From Acidimicrobiaceae bacterium (GTDB lineage Bacteria; Actinomycetota; Acidimicrobiia; Acidimicrobiales; Bog-793), in contig PLPK01000035.1 in the NCBI GenBank assembly GCA_003159795.1, positions 1 through 56,527 on the forward strand: a stretch of 56,527 nt of DNA, read 5' to 3'. Each line of letters opens with the position of its first letter. Within the stretch, counting starts at the first letter, position 1. Made by a program: the position numbers and the translations under genes. The notes beneath the pieces are model-generated. The model had not been told where the DNA came from and ran no database searches. It saw nothing but the letters and a program-made list of their open reading frames with translations. Shown here in pieces: positions 49,581 through 56,527 of this stretch.

Positions 49581-50579
49581 CTACGAGACCTGCTTGGTCG
49601 CCGCGATCACCTTCTCGGCCGCCTTCACTCCCGGCGAATCGCAGACGCTCGCCGGCTTGCCCCCGTTAGAACGGCAGATCGCCGCCGTAATGAAGTTCGT
49701 CTCCATATCGAAAGTCGCCGCTTTGATGGACTGGCCGTAGGTCGAGGTCGGGTCGGCGATCGCCCGGGCGATGCTCAGCATGTCACCCGTGCCGGCACCG
49801 GCGAGCGCGGAGATCGGCGGCGAGTCAAGGGACGGGACAAGGAACGGCGGGTCGCCGGACGCGACGTGCTGGTTGGCGATGTCGAGGAACGGGAAACCCG
49901 AGTTGTTGGCGTACTTGGTGTAGATCTTGCCCACGTCCTTCGGCAGCACCTCGAGCGTCTTCCCGTTGCGGTCCTCCACGTCGTAGGCCGAGAGGGCGAC
50001 GTACTTGCTTGTATATTTCGTGCCGAAAAAGGCGAAGGTCGGCACCGGCGCGACGTCGGTCGACGACGAGCTCTCCTTCAGTCCTGTGAAGGTGCCGAAC
50101 CGCAAGAGCGCGGCGACGAGCGACCAGCGCAGGATGGCGCAGTACGGGCAGAACTCGCCGCCGATGTAGACCACCCGGGGCAGGCCGTTCTCGGTGAGGC
50201 TCGGCTGGTCCTTCGCCTCGACGAAGGGATCCGTGTTCGAACCGGTCCCCACCGAGTTGTACACCGCCACCGGCACGTTCTCGAGCGCCGCTACGACCGC
50301 GGCGGGGACCGGCGCCGGGTTGCGACCCGAGGCGATGCCACCCGAGGGGCTGCTCGACCCCGTGAGCTTCACGACGACGAGGACGGCGACGATGACGACG
50401 ACGACACCGACCACCACCCAGCTCGTCCGGGAGGAACCTTGCCGGTGCGTCCGCTGATAGCGGCGGTCGGCGCTCGCCGAGCGGGGGGTGGGCGCCTCCT
50501 GGCTGCCCAGGCGGCGCGGACCGGGCCCGGACCGCGGCGAGGCGGCGGGACGACGCGAACGTCGCTTACGTGAGGCCAT
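49581..50579 (-). CDS. DUF929 thioredoxin-fold membrane-anchored protein
   Basis: 332 residues. Basic cytoplasmic N-terminus (MASRKRRSRRPAASPRSGPG), one membrane helix near 53-72 (SWVVVGVVVVIVAVLVVVKL), then an extracellular thioredoxin-like domain with the active CPYC in YIGGEFCPYCAILRWSL. Later segments PFLDIANQHVASGDPPFLVPS and the C-terminal pair CRSNGGKPASVC are DUF929 features. It is upstream of VKOR in the same operon and is the probable disulfide donor to exported proteins. Substrate range is unknown. Confidence 0.88.
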   Translation of the reverse strand: MASRKRRSRRPAASPRSGPGPRRLGSQEAPTPRSASADRRYQRTHRQGSSRTSWVVVGVVVVIVAVLVVVKLTGSSSPSGGIASGRNPAPVPAAVVAALENVPVAVYNSVGTGSNTDPFVEAKDQPSLTENGLPRVVYIGGEFCPYCAILRWSLVAALLRFGTFTGLKESSSSTDVAPVPTFAFFGTKYTSKYVALSAYDVEDRNGKTLEVLPKDVGKIYTKYANNSGFPFLDIANQHVASGDPPFLVPSLDSPPISALAGAGTGDMLSIARAIADPTSTYGQSIKAATFDMETNFITAAICRSNGGKPASVCDSPGVKAAEKVIAATKQVS

Positions 50580-50683
50580 CGTGATTCCTGCTCCCCTGTC
50601 GAGACCGTCGGCATACTACTGGCCAAAGCTGGCTACGACCTGTTGGCTGCCTGGCTTGCGGCTGAAAGGACGGCGCTGACGGT

Positions 50684-51949
50684 TCAGGCGTCGGTGCCGT
50701 CCGTGCCGCTGTCCGGTTCCAGATCGCCGAGCGTCTGGCGGATCTTCGCGACGACTTCATCGGAGCGGTTCGCGTCGACGCCCTGCTCGCCAAAGAGCAC
50801 CTCCCGGTCGGCCGCCGCCTCGGCCTCGGCGCCTACGTCGGCGGCCGCGAGACGGGCCTCGATGCCCTCGGCGACGATCCGCTCGGCCTCGGTGACGAGG
50901 GCCTCGACCATCTCCTCCTCCGGAACGACACGGACGATCTTGCCCTTGATGAACAGGTGGCCCTTGTGACGACCGGCGGCGATGCCGATGTCGGCGCCCC
51001 GTGCCTCGCCCGGGCCGTTCACGACGCAACCCATCACGGCGACTTGCAGGGGGATCTTGCGCGCCTCGAGCGCCTCCTGGGCGCGCCGCGCCACGTCGAT
51101 GACGTCGATCTCCGTGCGCCCGCACGACGGGCAGGCGATGAGGTCGAGCCCCTTGCGCTCGCGCAGCCCTAGCACCTCGAGCAGCTTGCGGCCGGCCCGG
51201 GCCTCCTCGACGGGGTCGGCGGTCAGTGAGAAGCGGATCGTGTCGCCGATCCCCTCACACAGCAACGTCGCGATGCCCGCCGTCGTCTTGATGAGGCCGC
51301 CGGGCAGCGGCCCCGCCTCGGTCACGCCGAGGTGGAGCGGGTGGTCGAAAGTTGCCGACGCGAGGCGGTACGCCGCCACCACGAGGGGCACGTTCGAGGC
51401 CTTCACCGAGATCTTCACGTCCTCGAAGCCCACTTCGGCGAAGTAGGCGAGCTCGATTCTGGCGGACTCGACGAGCGCCTCGGGGGTCGCGCCGCCGTAC
51501 TTCTTGTACAGATCGGGGTGGAGCGAGCCAGCGTTCACGCCGACGCGGATCGGCACGCCGCGGTCGCGGGCCTCGGCGGCGACGAGCCGGATCTCCTCGG
51601 GCTTGCGCAGGTTGCCCGGGTTGAGCCGCAGCCCGTGGACCCCGGCCTCAAGGGCGGCGAGCGCCATCTCGACGTGGAAGTGGATGTCGGCAATGATCGG
51701 CACCGGCGAGCGCGGCACGATCTGGGCCAGCCCCTCGGCGGCCTCGGCGTCGTTGCAGGTGCACCGCACGATGTCGGCACCGGCCCCGGCGAGCTCGTAG
51801 ATCTGCTGCAGCGTGCCGGCGACGTCGCCCGTCTTCGTCGTCGTCATCGACTGCACCGAAATCGGCGCGCCGTCGCCGATCGGCACCGAACCCACCTTGA
51901 TGCGGCGGGTCGGCCTCCTCGGGGCCATGTTCAGCTCCGCAATCTCCAC
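50684..51949 (-). CDS. ispG: 4-hydroxy-3-methylbut-2-enyl diphosphate synthase (flavodoxin/ferredoxin)
   Basis: 421 residues from GTG 51949. It converts MEcPP to HMBPP in the MEP isoprenoid pathway using a [4Fe-4S] cluster. The TIM barrel shows SVQSMTTTKTGDV and VRCTCNDAEAAEGL; the cluster region shows IACPSCGRTEIDV and MGCVVNGPGEARGADIGIA. Compared with usual actinobacterial IspG there is an additional acidic C-terminal tail of roughly 50 residues (EAEAAADREVLFGEQG onwards). It is the last gene of the frr-cdsA-dxr-rseP-ispG group, an order common in actinobacteria. Confidence 0.96.
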   Translation of the reverse strand: MEIAELNMAPRRPTRRIKVGSVPIGDGAPISVQSMTTTKTGDVAGTLQQIYELAGAGADIVRCTCNDAEAAEGLAQIVPRSPVPIIADIHFHVEMALAALEAGVHGLRLNPGNLRKPEEIRLVAAEARDRGVPIRVGVNAGSLHPDLYKKYGGATPEALVESARIELAYFAEVGFEDVKISVKASNVPLVVAAYRLASATFDHPLHLGVTEAGPLPGGLIKTTAGIATLLCEGIGDTIRFSLTADPVEEARAGRKLLEVLGLRERKGLDLIACPSCGRTEIDVIDVARRAQEALEARKIPLQVAVMGCVVNGPGEARGADIGIAAGRHKGHLFIKGKIVRVVPEEEMVEALVTEAERIVAEGIEARLAAADVGAEAEAAADREVLFGEQGVDANRSDEVVAKIRQTLGDLEPDSGTDGTDA

Positions 51950-52033
51950 GTTCGAGCCTCTCCACTTCCCGGCCGGGGACCCGCGGCCGTGTGCCCAGCC
52001 TACGGCCCCAACCTCACCGGGCCGCCCGGGACC

Positions 52034-53365
52034 TCAGCCGCCGGGCAGGTGGGGCGGTTGCAGGATGTTGACATAGAGCGCGCCCAACCCGACCAGCAAG
52101 ATGAAAGCGAGGAAGGCGTAGGCGATCGGCATCAGCTTGTTGACGTCGGCGTGGTAGGGGCGGCCGCGCCGGGAGCGGACCCGCTCGTAGATGGCGATCA
52201 CGACGTGCCCCCCGTCGAGGGGCAGCATCGGGAAGAGGTTCACGAGGCCGACGAAGATGTTGATCGCGACGAGGATGGCGAGCAGGCTCGCCACGTTGAC
52301 CTGCAGGGCCTGCACGGCGATCTCGACCGCCCCGGGCAGCGACAGGATCTCGCCCTGGCCGCCGGACCCGGAGGCGTGCCCGCCCTTGCCGCCGGACCCG
52401 GAGTGGTTGTTCGCCGTCACGACGTCGTGCGCGAAAGCCCGCAGCCCGTGGAGCGAGAAGACCTGGCCGATGCCCTCGGCCGTCCAGACGAACTCCCGCC
52501 CGAGCTGCGTGCCGGCCCGGCCCAGCGCGGCGAGCGGGGGCGCCGTCACGAGCACCTGCCCGCCGAGACGGACGCCGATCACGCCGACCGGTTTCTTCCC
52601 CTTCTTCTCGGGAGTCAACTTGCCGGACGGCCCCCGCACGTCGGCTTTACGGCCGTCGATCGGCCGCACGTGGAGGGTGACAAGACGGCCGTCGCGCCGG
52701 ACGACGAGGCTGAGCTCGGTGCCGGAGCTGTGCTGGATGAAGGTAACGAACTTCGCCAACGACTTGTAGTGGTGGCCGTCGACGGCGTCGAGGACGTCGC
52801 CGACCTTCACCCCGCCGGCTCTCGCGGGGTTCGCGTGGTTGACGAATGTGATGAGCCCCGTCACCTCGCTCGGCGTCACGGCGGTCGGGAGTCCGGTGAA
52901 GGCGACCATCCCCCAGAGCAGCCCGAAGGCGATGACGAAGTGCATCGTCGAGCCGGCGACCGCCACGGCGAGCCGGCGCGGGAAGGTCGCCTGGCGGTAG
53001 CTGCGTGCCTCGTCGGCGGGGTCGACCTCCTCAAGCATCGTCATGCCGACGACCTTCACGTAGCCGCCCGCGGGGATCGCCTTCACGCCGTACTCGGTCT
53101 CGCCCCGGCGGACCGACCAGAGGCGGGGCCCGAAGCCGAAGAAGTACTCGGTGACCTTCATCCCCGAGAGCTTCGCCGCCACGAAGTGGCCGAACTCGTG
53201 GAGCATCACCATCGCGACGATGGCCGCGACGACGATTAGCACGTCGAGGCCATGAAACACCGCGGCGAGCACGATCACCACCGCGGCGAACCCCGCGAGG
53301 CGCCACAGCGCGCTCGAGTTCGTCGATTCGACCTCCGTCGGTCCTGGCGGATGGATGGTGCTCAC
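52034..53365 (-). CDS. rseP: intramembrane site-2 protease RseP (Rip1-like)
   Basis: 443 residues from GTG 53365. Zinc motif HEFGH sits in AMVMLHEFGHFVAAKLSG, and the second metal motif in LVNLFPMLPLDGGHVVIAIYE. A central PDZ region (ARAGGVKVGDVLDAVDGHHY) lies between the membrane helices. A Gly/Ser-rich insert (HSGSGGKGGHASGSGGQG, near residue 330) is not usual. Substrates include anti-sigma factors and cell-division proteins in related species; possibly the anti-sigma-like gene in this window, which is speculation. It overlaps dxr by four bases. Confidence 0.95.
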   Translation of the reverse strand: MSTIHPPGPTEVESTNSSALWRLAGFAAVVIVLAAVFHGLDVLIVVAAIVAMVMLHEFGHFVAAKLSGMKVTEYFFGFGPRLWSVRRGETEYGVKAIPAGGYVKVVGMTMLEEVDPADEARSYRQATFPRRLAVAVAGSTMHFVIAFGLLWGMVAFTGLPTAVTPSEVTGLITFVNHANPARAGGVKVGDVLDAVDGHHYKSLAKFVTFIQHSSGTELSLVVRRDGRLVTLHVRPIDGRKADVRGPSGKLTPEKKGKKPVGVIGVRLGGQVLVTAPPLAALGRAGTQLGREFVWTAEGIGQVFSLHGLRAFAHDVVTANNHSGSGGKGGHASGSGGQGEILSLPGAVEIAVQALQVNVASLLAILVAINIFVGLVNLFPMLPLDGGHVVIAIYERVRSRRGRPYHADVNKLMPIAYAFLAFILLVGLGALYVNILQPPHLPGG

Positions 53366-54576
53366 GCGCTCCGATCCTGGCGCGCCAGCACCGCCACCGC
53401 GACGGCGCGCGCCGCGGCGTCGGCCGCGAGGACGTCCTCGACGTCGACGAGCTTGGTCGGCTCGTAGGCGGCGAGTGTCGCCGCGACGACTGCGGCGATC
53501 CCCGGCCAGCTCAACTGCCCGGCAAGGAAGGCCGCCACGGCGACCTCGTTCGCCGCGTTCAACCAGGCCGGCGCGCTCCCCCCGGTCCGCCCCGCCTCGA
53601 GAGCGAGGTCGAGGCAGGGGAACGTCGCGCGGTCGGGCGGGCCGAACTCGAGCTGTGAGATCCCCGCCCAATCAATCCTGCCGAATGGTTCGGCGAACCG
53701 CTCCGGGTAGGCGAGCGCGTAGCCGATCGGCAGCCGCATGTCAGGCTGGGACAGCTGGGCGATCGTCGCGCCGTCACAGAACTCGACCATCGAGTGCACG
53801 ACCGACTGCGGGTGGACGACAACCTCGATGCGGTCGTAGTCGACCCCGAACAGCTCGTGCGCCTCGATCACCTCGAGGCCCTTGTTCATGAGCGTCGAGG
53901 AGTCGACGGTGATCTTCGGGCCCATCTGCCAGGTGGGGTGGGCGAGGGCGTCGTCGACGGTGACCGCGGCGAGCTCGTCCGCGCCGCGCCCCCGGAACGG
54001 GCCGCCGCTCGCCGTGAGCACGAGGCGCACGACGTCGGCCGGCGCCTCCGGCGCGCCAAAGGTCCCGGGGCCCGGCACGAGCGCGGCCTGGCGCCGTTCG
54101 CCGAGGCACTGGTGGACGGCACAGTGCTCGGAGTCGACCGGGATGATCTCCGCACCCCTGCTCGCCCGGGCCACCTGGACAACCGGGGCCCCCGCCACGA
54201 GCGACTCCTTGTTGGCGAGCGCGAGTCGGCGTCCCGACCGCAGCGCCGTCACCGTGACCTCGAGCCCGGCGAAACCGACGACGGCGTTGAGCACGACGTC
54301 ACCCAGCTCGCCGAGCGAGGCGAGCCCGGCGGTACCGACGCGCACCTCGATGCCCGACGGGAGCACCGCGGCGAGCTCGGCGGCCGACGCCGCATCGCCG
54401 ATCGCGACGACCTCGGGGTGGAACCGGGCGGCCTGGCGGGCGAGGTCACCAACCGAGCGGTGCGCGCCGAGCGCGACGACGCGGTAAGCATCGCCGGCCG
54501 CCGCGACGACATCGAGCGCCTGGCGCCCGATCGAGCCGGTCGATCCGACGATGCTTACGCTGCGGGGCGGCATCAT
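53362..54576 (-). CDS. dxr: 1-deoxy-D-xylulose-5-phosphate reductoisomerase
   Basis: 404 residues from ATG 54576, overlapping the stop of cdsA (ATGA). It converts DXP to MEP, the second step of the non-mevalonate isoprenoid pathway, with NADPH. Sites visible: GSTGSIG near residue 10, ALANKESLVAG, IIPVDSEHCAVHQCL with the metal Glu, SGGPF, HPTWQMGPKITVDSSTLMNKGLE and HPQSVVHSMVEF. Length and motifs are standard. ispG lies downstream in the same group, putting two MEP-pathway steps together. Fosmidomycin-binding residues are all present. Confidence 0.97.
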   Translation of the reverse strand: MMPPRSVSIVGSTGSIGRQALDVVAAAGDAYRVVALGAHRSVGDLARQAARFHPEVVAIGDAASAAELAAVLPSGIEVRVGTAGLASLGELGDVVLNAVVGFAGLEVTVTALRSGRRLALANKESLVAGAPVVQVARASRGAEIIPVDSEHCAVHQCLGERRQAALVPGPGTFGAPEAPADVVRLVLTASGGPFRGRGADELAAVTVDDALAHPTWQMGPKITVDSSTLMNKGLEVIEAHELFGVDYDRIEVVVHPQSVVHSMVEFCDGATIAQLSQPDMRLPIGYALAYPERFAEPFGRIDWAGISQLEFGPPDRATFPCLDLALEAGRTGGSAPAWLNAANEVAVAAFLAGQLSWPGIAAVVAATLAAYEPTKLVDVEDVLAADAAARAVAVAVLARQDRSA

Positions 54577-56096
54577 CCCAGATGGACGAGCCGCACCAGG
54601 AGATACGTCGCCGGCAGCACGAAGAGCATGGCGTCGATACGGTCGAACACGCCGCCGTGAGCCGGGAGCAGCCGGCCCATGTCCTTCAGCCCGAGGTCCC
54701 GTTTCACGACCGACTCGAACAGGTCGCCCCACGGCGCGAAGACGACGATCACGCCGCCGAGGGCGAGCGCGTCGGCGAGGTTGAACGGGTGCACGCGCGC
54801 GACGATCCCGGCGGCGACGCCAAGCGTGAGGACCGTGCCCCCGATAAGGCCCTCGATCGTCTTGCCGGGGCTGACACGGGGCACGAGGCGGTGCCGCCCG
54901 AGCGTCGAGCCGACCAGAAACGAGCCGACATCGTGGGCGACGGTCAGCGCCACTGCGGCGCCGAGGATGGCGACGCCGTGCCGGAGCGGGTAGGCGGTCG
55001 GGTTGAGGAGCAGCCCGGCGAACGAGCCGAGCACGCCGACCCACGCCACGATCAGCACGGTGACGGCGATGTCGTCGACCGGCGAGGAGTCCGAGGTGGC
55101 GACGATCCGCCAGCCACCGGCCAGCACGACGACACAGGCGAGGACGACCGGAACGGCCTCGGGGCCGCGCAGGTAGCTCGCCACGACGAGGACCGGCACC
55201 GCCGCGAGGCCGATGAGCGCCACGGGCTGGTAGCCGGAGAGGCGCACCGCGCCGAACGTCTCGCCGGCGGCGACGGCGAGGATGACCGAGGCGAGCACGA
55301 GGACCGGAACCGGCCCGTTGGCGAAACACAGCACGGCGACACCGGCGAGCACGATGCCCGTCGCCGTGGCGACCACGGCGTTGCGCCGTGGCGCGCCCCC
55401 GGGGACGGGGGGCGTCGCCCGCCGGCTCGGCCGATGGGCCCCGCGGGCGCGGCGACGCGTCCCGGGGGCTCCGACGACCTGCTTCCACGCCGCGTGGTCA
55501 GGCCGGTCGGGGCCCTGCTCGGGCGGCGCGGCCGCCGCGGCCGCGACCGCGGCGCGCCGGTGCATCCGGCGGCGTGTCGTCGGCGCGTCGAAGTCGAACT
55601 CGAACGGGTCGGCGTTGAGAGTCGGGTCCTCCCCGCGACCGGCGATGGTCGAGAACTCGTCGATCCCCTCGCTCTCGCCTTCGGCGTCCTCTGAGAGGAA
55701 GGCGAGATCGGACTCGTCCTCTTTCCAGTCCGACGCTGTCTGGCGCCAGGTCGGCCCGCGGGCACCCCGCTCGAGCGGGCCGGAGGCCTCGGTGTCACCG
55801 AGGAGCACGCGCGGCACCTGGCCCGTCGGGGGGTCCGTCCAGTCCGGCAGCTCGAAATGCGCCCCTTCAGGACCCTCGAGCGGGTCGGGCGGGCGCTGGG
55901 ATGGGTCGTCGGCGGGCGGGCGGCGAGTCTCGGGGACGAGGCCGGCGGCCACGGCCGCCTCGACGGCGACGACACGGACCTCCTCCGTCGCAGACGCGGC
56001 GGGGCGGGCCGGGGGGGCGTCGCCCGCCGGGGCGTCGTCCGAGGCGGGCTCGGCTTGTCGATCGGAGTCGCGGGTCGCCTTGTCGTCGTCTTCCAC
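54573..56096 (-). CDS. cdsA: phosphatidate cytidylyltransferase with long N-terminal extension
   Basis: 507 residues from GTG 56096. CdsA makes CDP-diacylglycerol from phosphatidate and CTP. The catalytic C-terminus is intact: SPGKTIEGLIGGT, then VVKRDLGLKDMGRLLPAHGGVFDRIDAMLF. Eight or so membrane helices begin around residue 240. Before them is an extension of about 235 residues: acidic and Pro-rich first (EPASDDAPAGDAPPARPAAS), including EDESDLAFLSEDAEGESEGI, and then Arg-rich just before the membrane (RRRARGAHRPSRRATPP). It looks disordered and cytoplasmic. GGAGGGAA lies 6-13 bases before the GTG. dxr follows with a four-base overlap. Confidence 0.92.
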   Translation of the reverse strand: MEDDDKATRDSDRQAEPASDDAPAGDAPPARPAASATEEVRVVAVEAAVAAGLVPETRRPPADDPSQRPPDPLEGPEGAHFELPDWTDPPTGQVPRVLLGDTEASGPLERGARGPTWRQTASDWKEDESDLAFLSEDAEGESEGIDEFSTIAGRGEDPTLNADPFEFDFDAPTTRRRMHRRAAVAAAAAAPPEQGPDRPDHAAWKQVVGAPGTRRRARGAHRPSRRATPPVPGGAPRRNAVVATATGIVLAGVAVLCFANGPVPVLVLASVILAVAAGETFGAVRLSGYQPVALIGLAAVPVLVVASYLRGPEAVPVVLACVVVLAGGWRIVATSDSSPVDDIAVTVLIVAWVGVLGSFAGLLLNPTAYPLRHGVAILGAAVALTVAHDVGSFLVGSTLGRHRLVPRVSPGKTIEGLIGGTVLTLGVAAGIVARVHPFNLADALALGGVIVVFAPWGDLFESVVKRDLGLKDMGRLLPAHGGVFDRIDAMLFVLPATYLLVRLVHLG

Positions 56097-56150
56097 TGTG
56101 CGTTCCCTCCGCGGGTCTCCCCGTTCGACTTCTCGGACGGATCCCCGGCC

Positions 56151-56527
56151 TCAGACCTCGAGCAGCTCCTGCTCCTTGTGGGTGAGCAGCCGGTCGATCT
56201 CGGTGATGAACTCGTGGGTCGCCTTGTCGAGCTCCTTGTCGGCGCGCTCGACGTCGTCGATGGAGACAGCACCCCCGTGCTCGTGGACCTCGAGCTCGTG
56301 GCGGGCGTGGCGGCGGACGTTGCGGACGGCGACCCGGCCCTCCTCGGCACGCTGGTGGACGACCTTCACGAGCTCACGACGACGTTCCTCATTGAGTGCC
56401 GGGAAGACGAGCCGCACGACCTCCCCGTCGTTTGACGGGTTCAGGCCGAGGTCGGAGAGCTTGATCGCCTTCTCGATCGCCTTGATCGTCGAGGCGTCGA
56501 AGGGCTGGATGGTCAGCAGGCGAGCTT
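56151..56527 (-). CDS. frr: ribosome recycling factor, C-terminal part (cut by window edge)
   Basis: The last 125 codons of frr are present; the start lies beyond the right edge. It reads ARLLTIQPFDASTIKAIEKA, then IKLSDLGLNPSNDGEVVRLV, then FPALNEERRRELVKVV, the strongly conserved RRF core. It ends DRLLTHKEQELLEV. RRF with EF-G splits post-termination ribosomes. It is upstream of cdsA with a 54-base gap. Confidence 0.97.
   Translation of the reverse strand, partial: ARLLTIQPFDASTIKAIEKAIKLSDLGLNPSNDGEVVRLVFPALNEERRRELVKVVHQRAEEGRVAVRNVRRHARHELEVHEHGGAVSIDDVERADKELDKATHEFITEIDRLLTHKEQELLEV

Overview
The window is high-GC DNA from an actinomycete-type bacterium. Supporting evidence is a CofC/FbiD gene for coenzyme F420 synthesis, split PafB and PafC regulators, an HU protein with a long Lys/Ala tail, VKOR-type disulfide chemistry, and the gene order frr-cdsA-dxr-rseP-ispG. 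GTG, TTG and probable CTG starts and 4-base stop/start overlaps are common. The gene mix fits a deep lineage such as Acidimicrobiia, but that placement is an inference. Most of the window is chromosomal core, broken by several accessory patches.

Layout. 1-197: start of an IS256-type transposase cut by the window edge. 252-2219: two exported proteins of unknown role and tRNA-Val. 2239-7760: glutamate dehydrogenase, a DMT transporter, rnhB, gpsA, cofC and a PIG-L deacetylase. 7824-8465: HU. 8733-12369: a TraG/VirD4-like ATPase and a MobF relaxase, convergent and overlapping by 11 bases, with no other conjugation genes; the relaxase centre is intact but its helicase P-loop is gone. 12468-16350: pafC, pafB, typA. 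16376-28434: a surface-glycan region with an LPG-synthase-like membrane protein, a SpoIID-domain protein, a Wzm/Wzt-type ABC exporter and five glycosyltransferase-like genes. 28689-31030: an exported beta-propeller protein and clpP.

31124-32301 is a relic of a tRNA-Leu-integrated element. An intact tRNA-Leu(UAG) is followed 1083 bp later by a perfect 58-bp copy of its 3' half. Between the copies lie a 33-codon integrase stub, paired TTGCTAACG repeats just inside each end, and an intact-looking toxin/antitoxin pair. 32559-36381 is a PadR-regulated MacB-type ABC operon. 36651-38875 is an ECF sigma factor, an anti-sigma-like membrane protein and a SIMPL-domain protein.

39318-42904 carries a threonine-aldolase-like enzyme and an operon of a class III aminotransferase with an alpha/beta-hydrolase lipoprotein that has lost its nucleophile Ser and its His. 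43081-48943 is a GT-C-like membrane protein followed by an SbcD/YhaO-like nuclease and a YhaN-like ATPase. 48967-50579 is a DUF929 thioredoxin-fold protein with VKOR, probably an oxidative folding pair. 50684-56527 is ispG, rseP, dxr, cdsA and partial frr, mostly joined by 4-base overlaps.

The best candidates for something not yet described are the stand-alone TraG/MobF pair, the tRNA-Leu relic that kept its toxin-antitoxin module, and the hydrolase-like pseudoenzyme lipoprotein tied to an aminotransferase.
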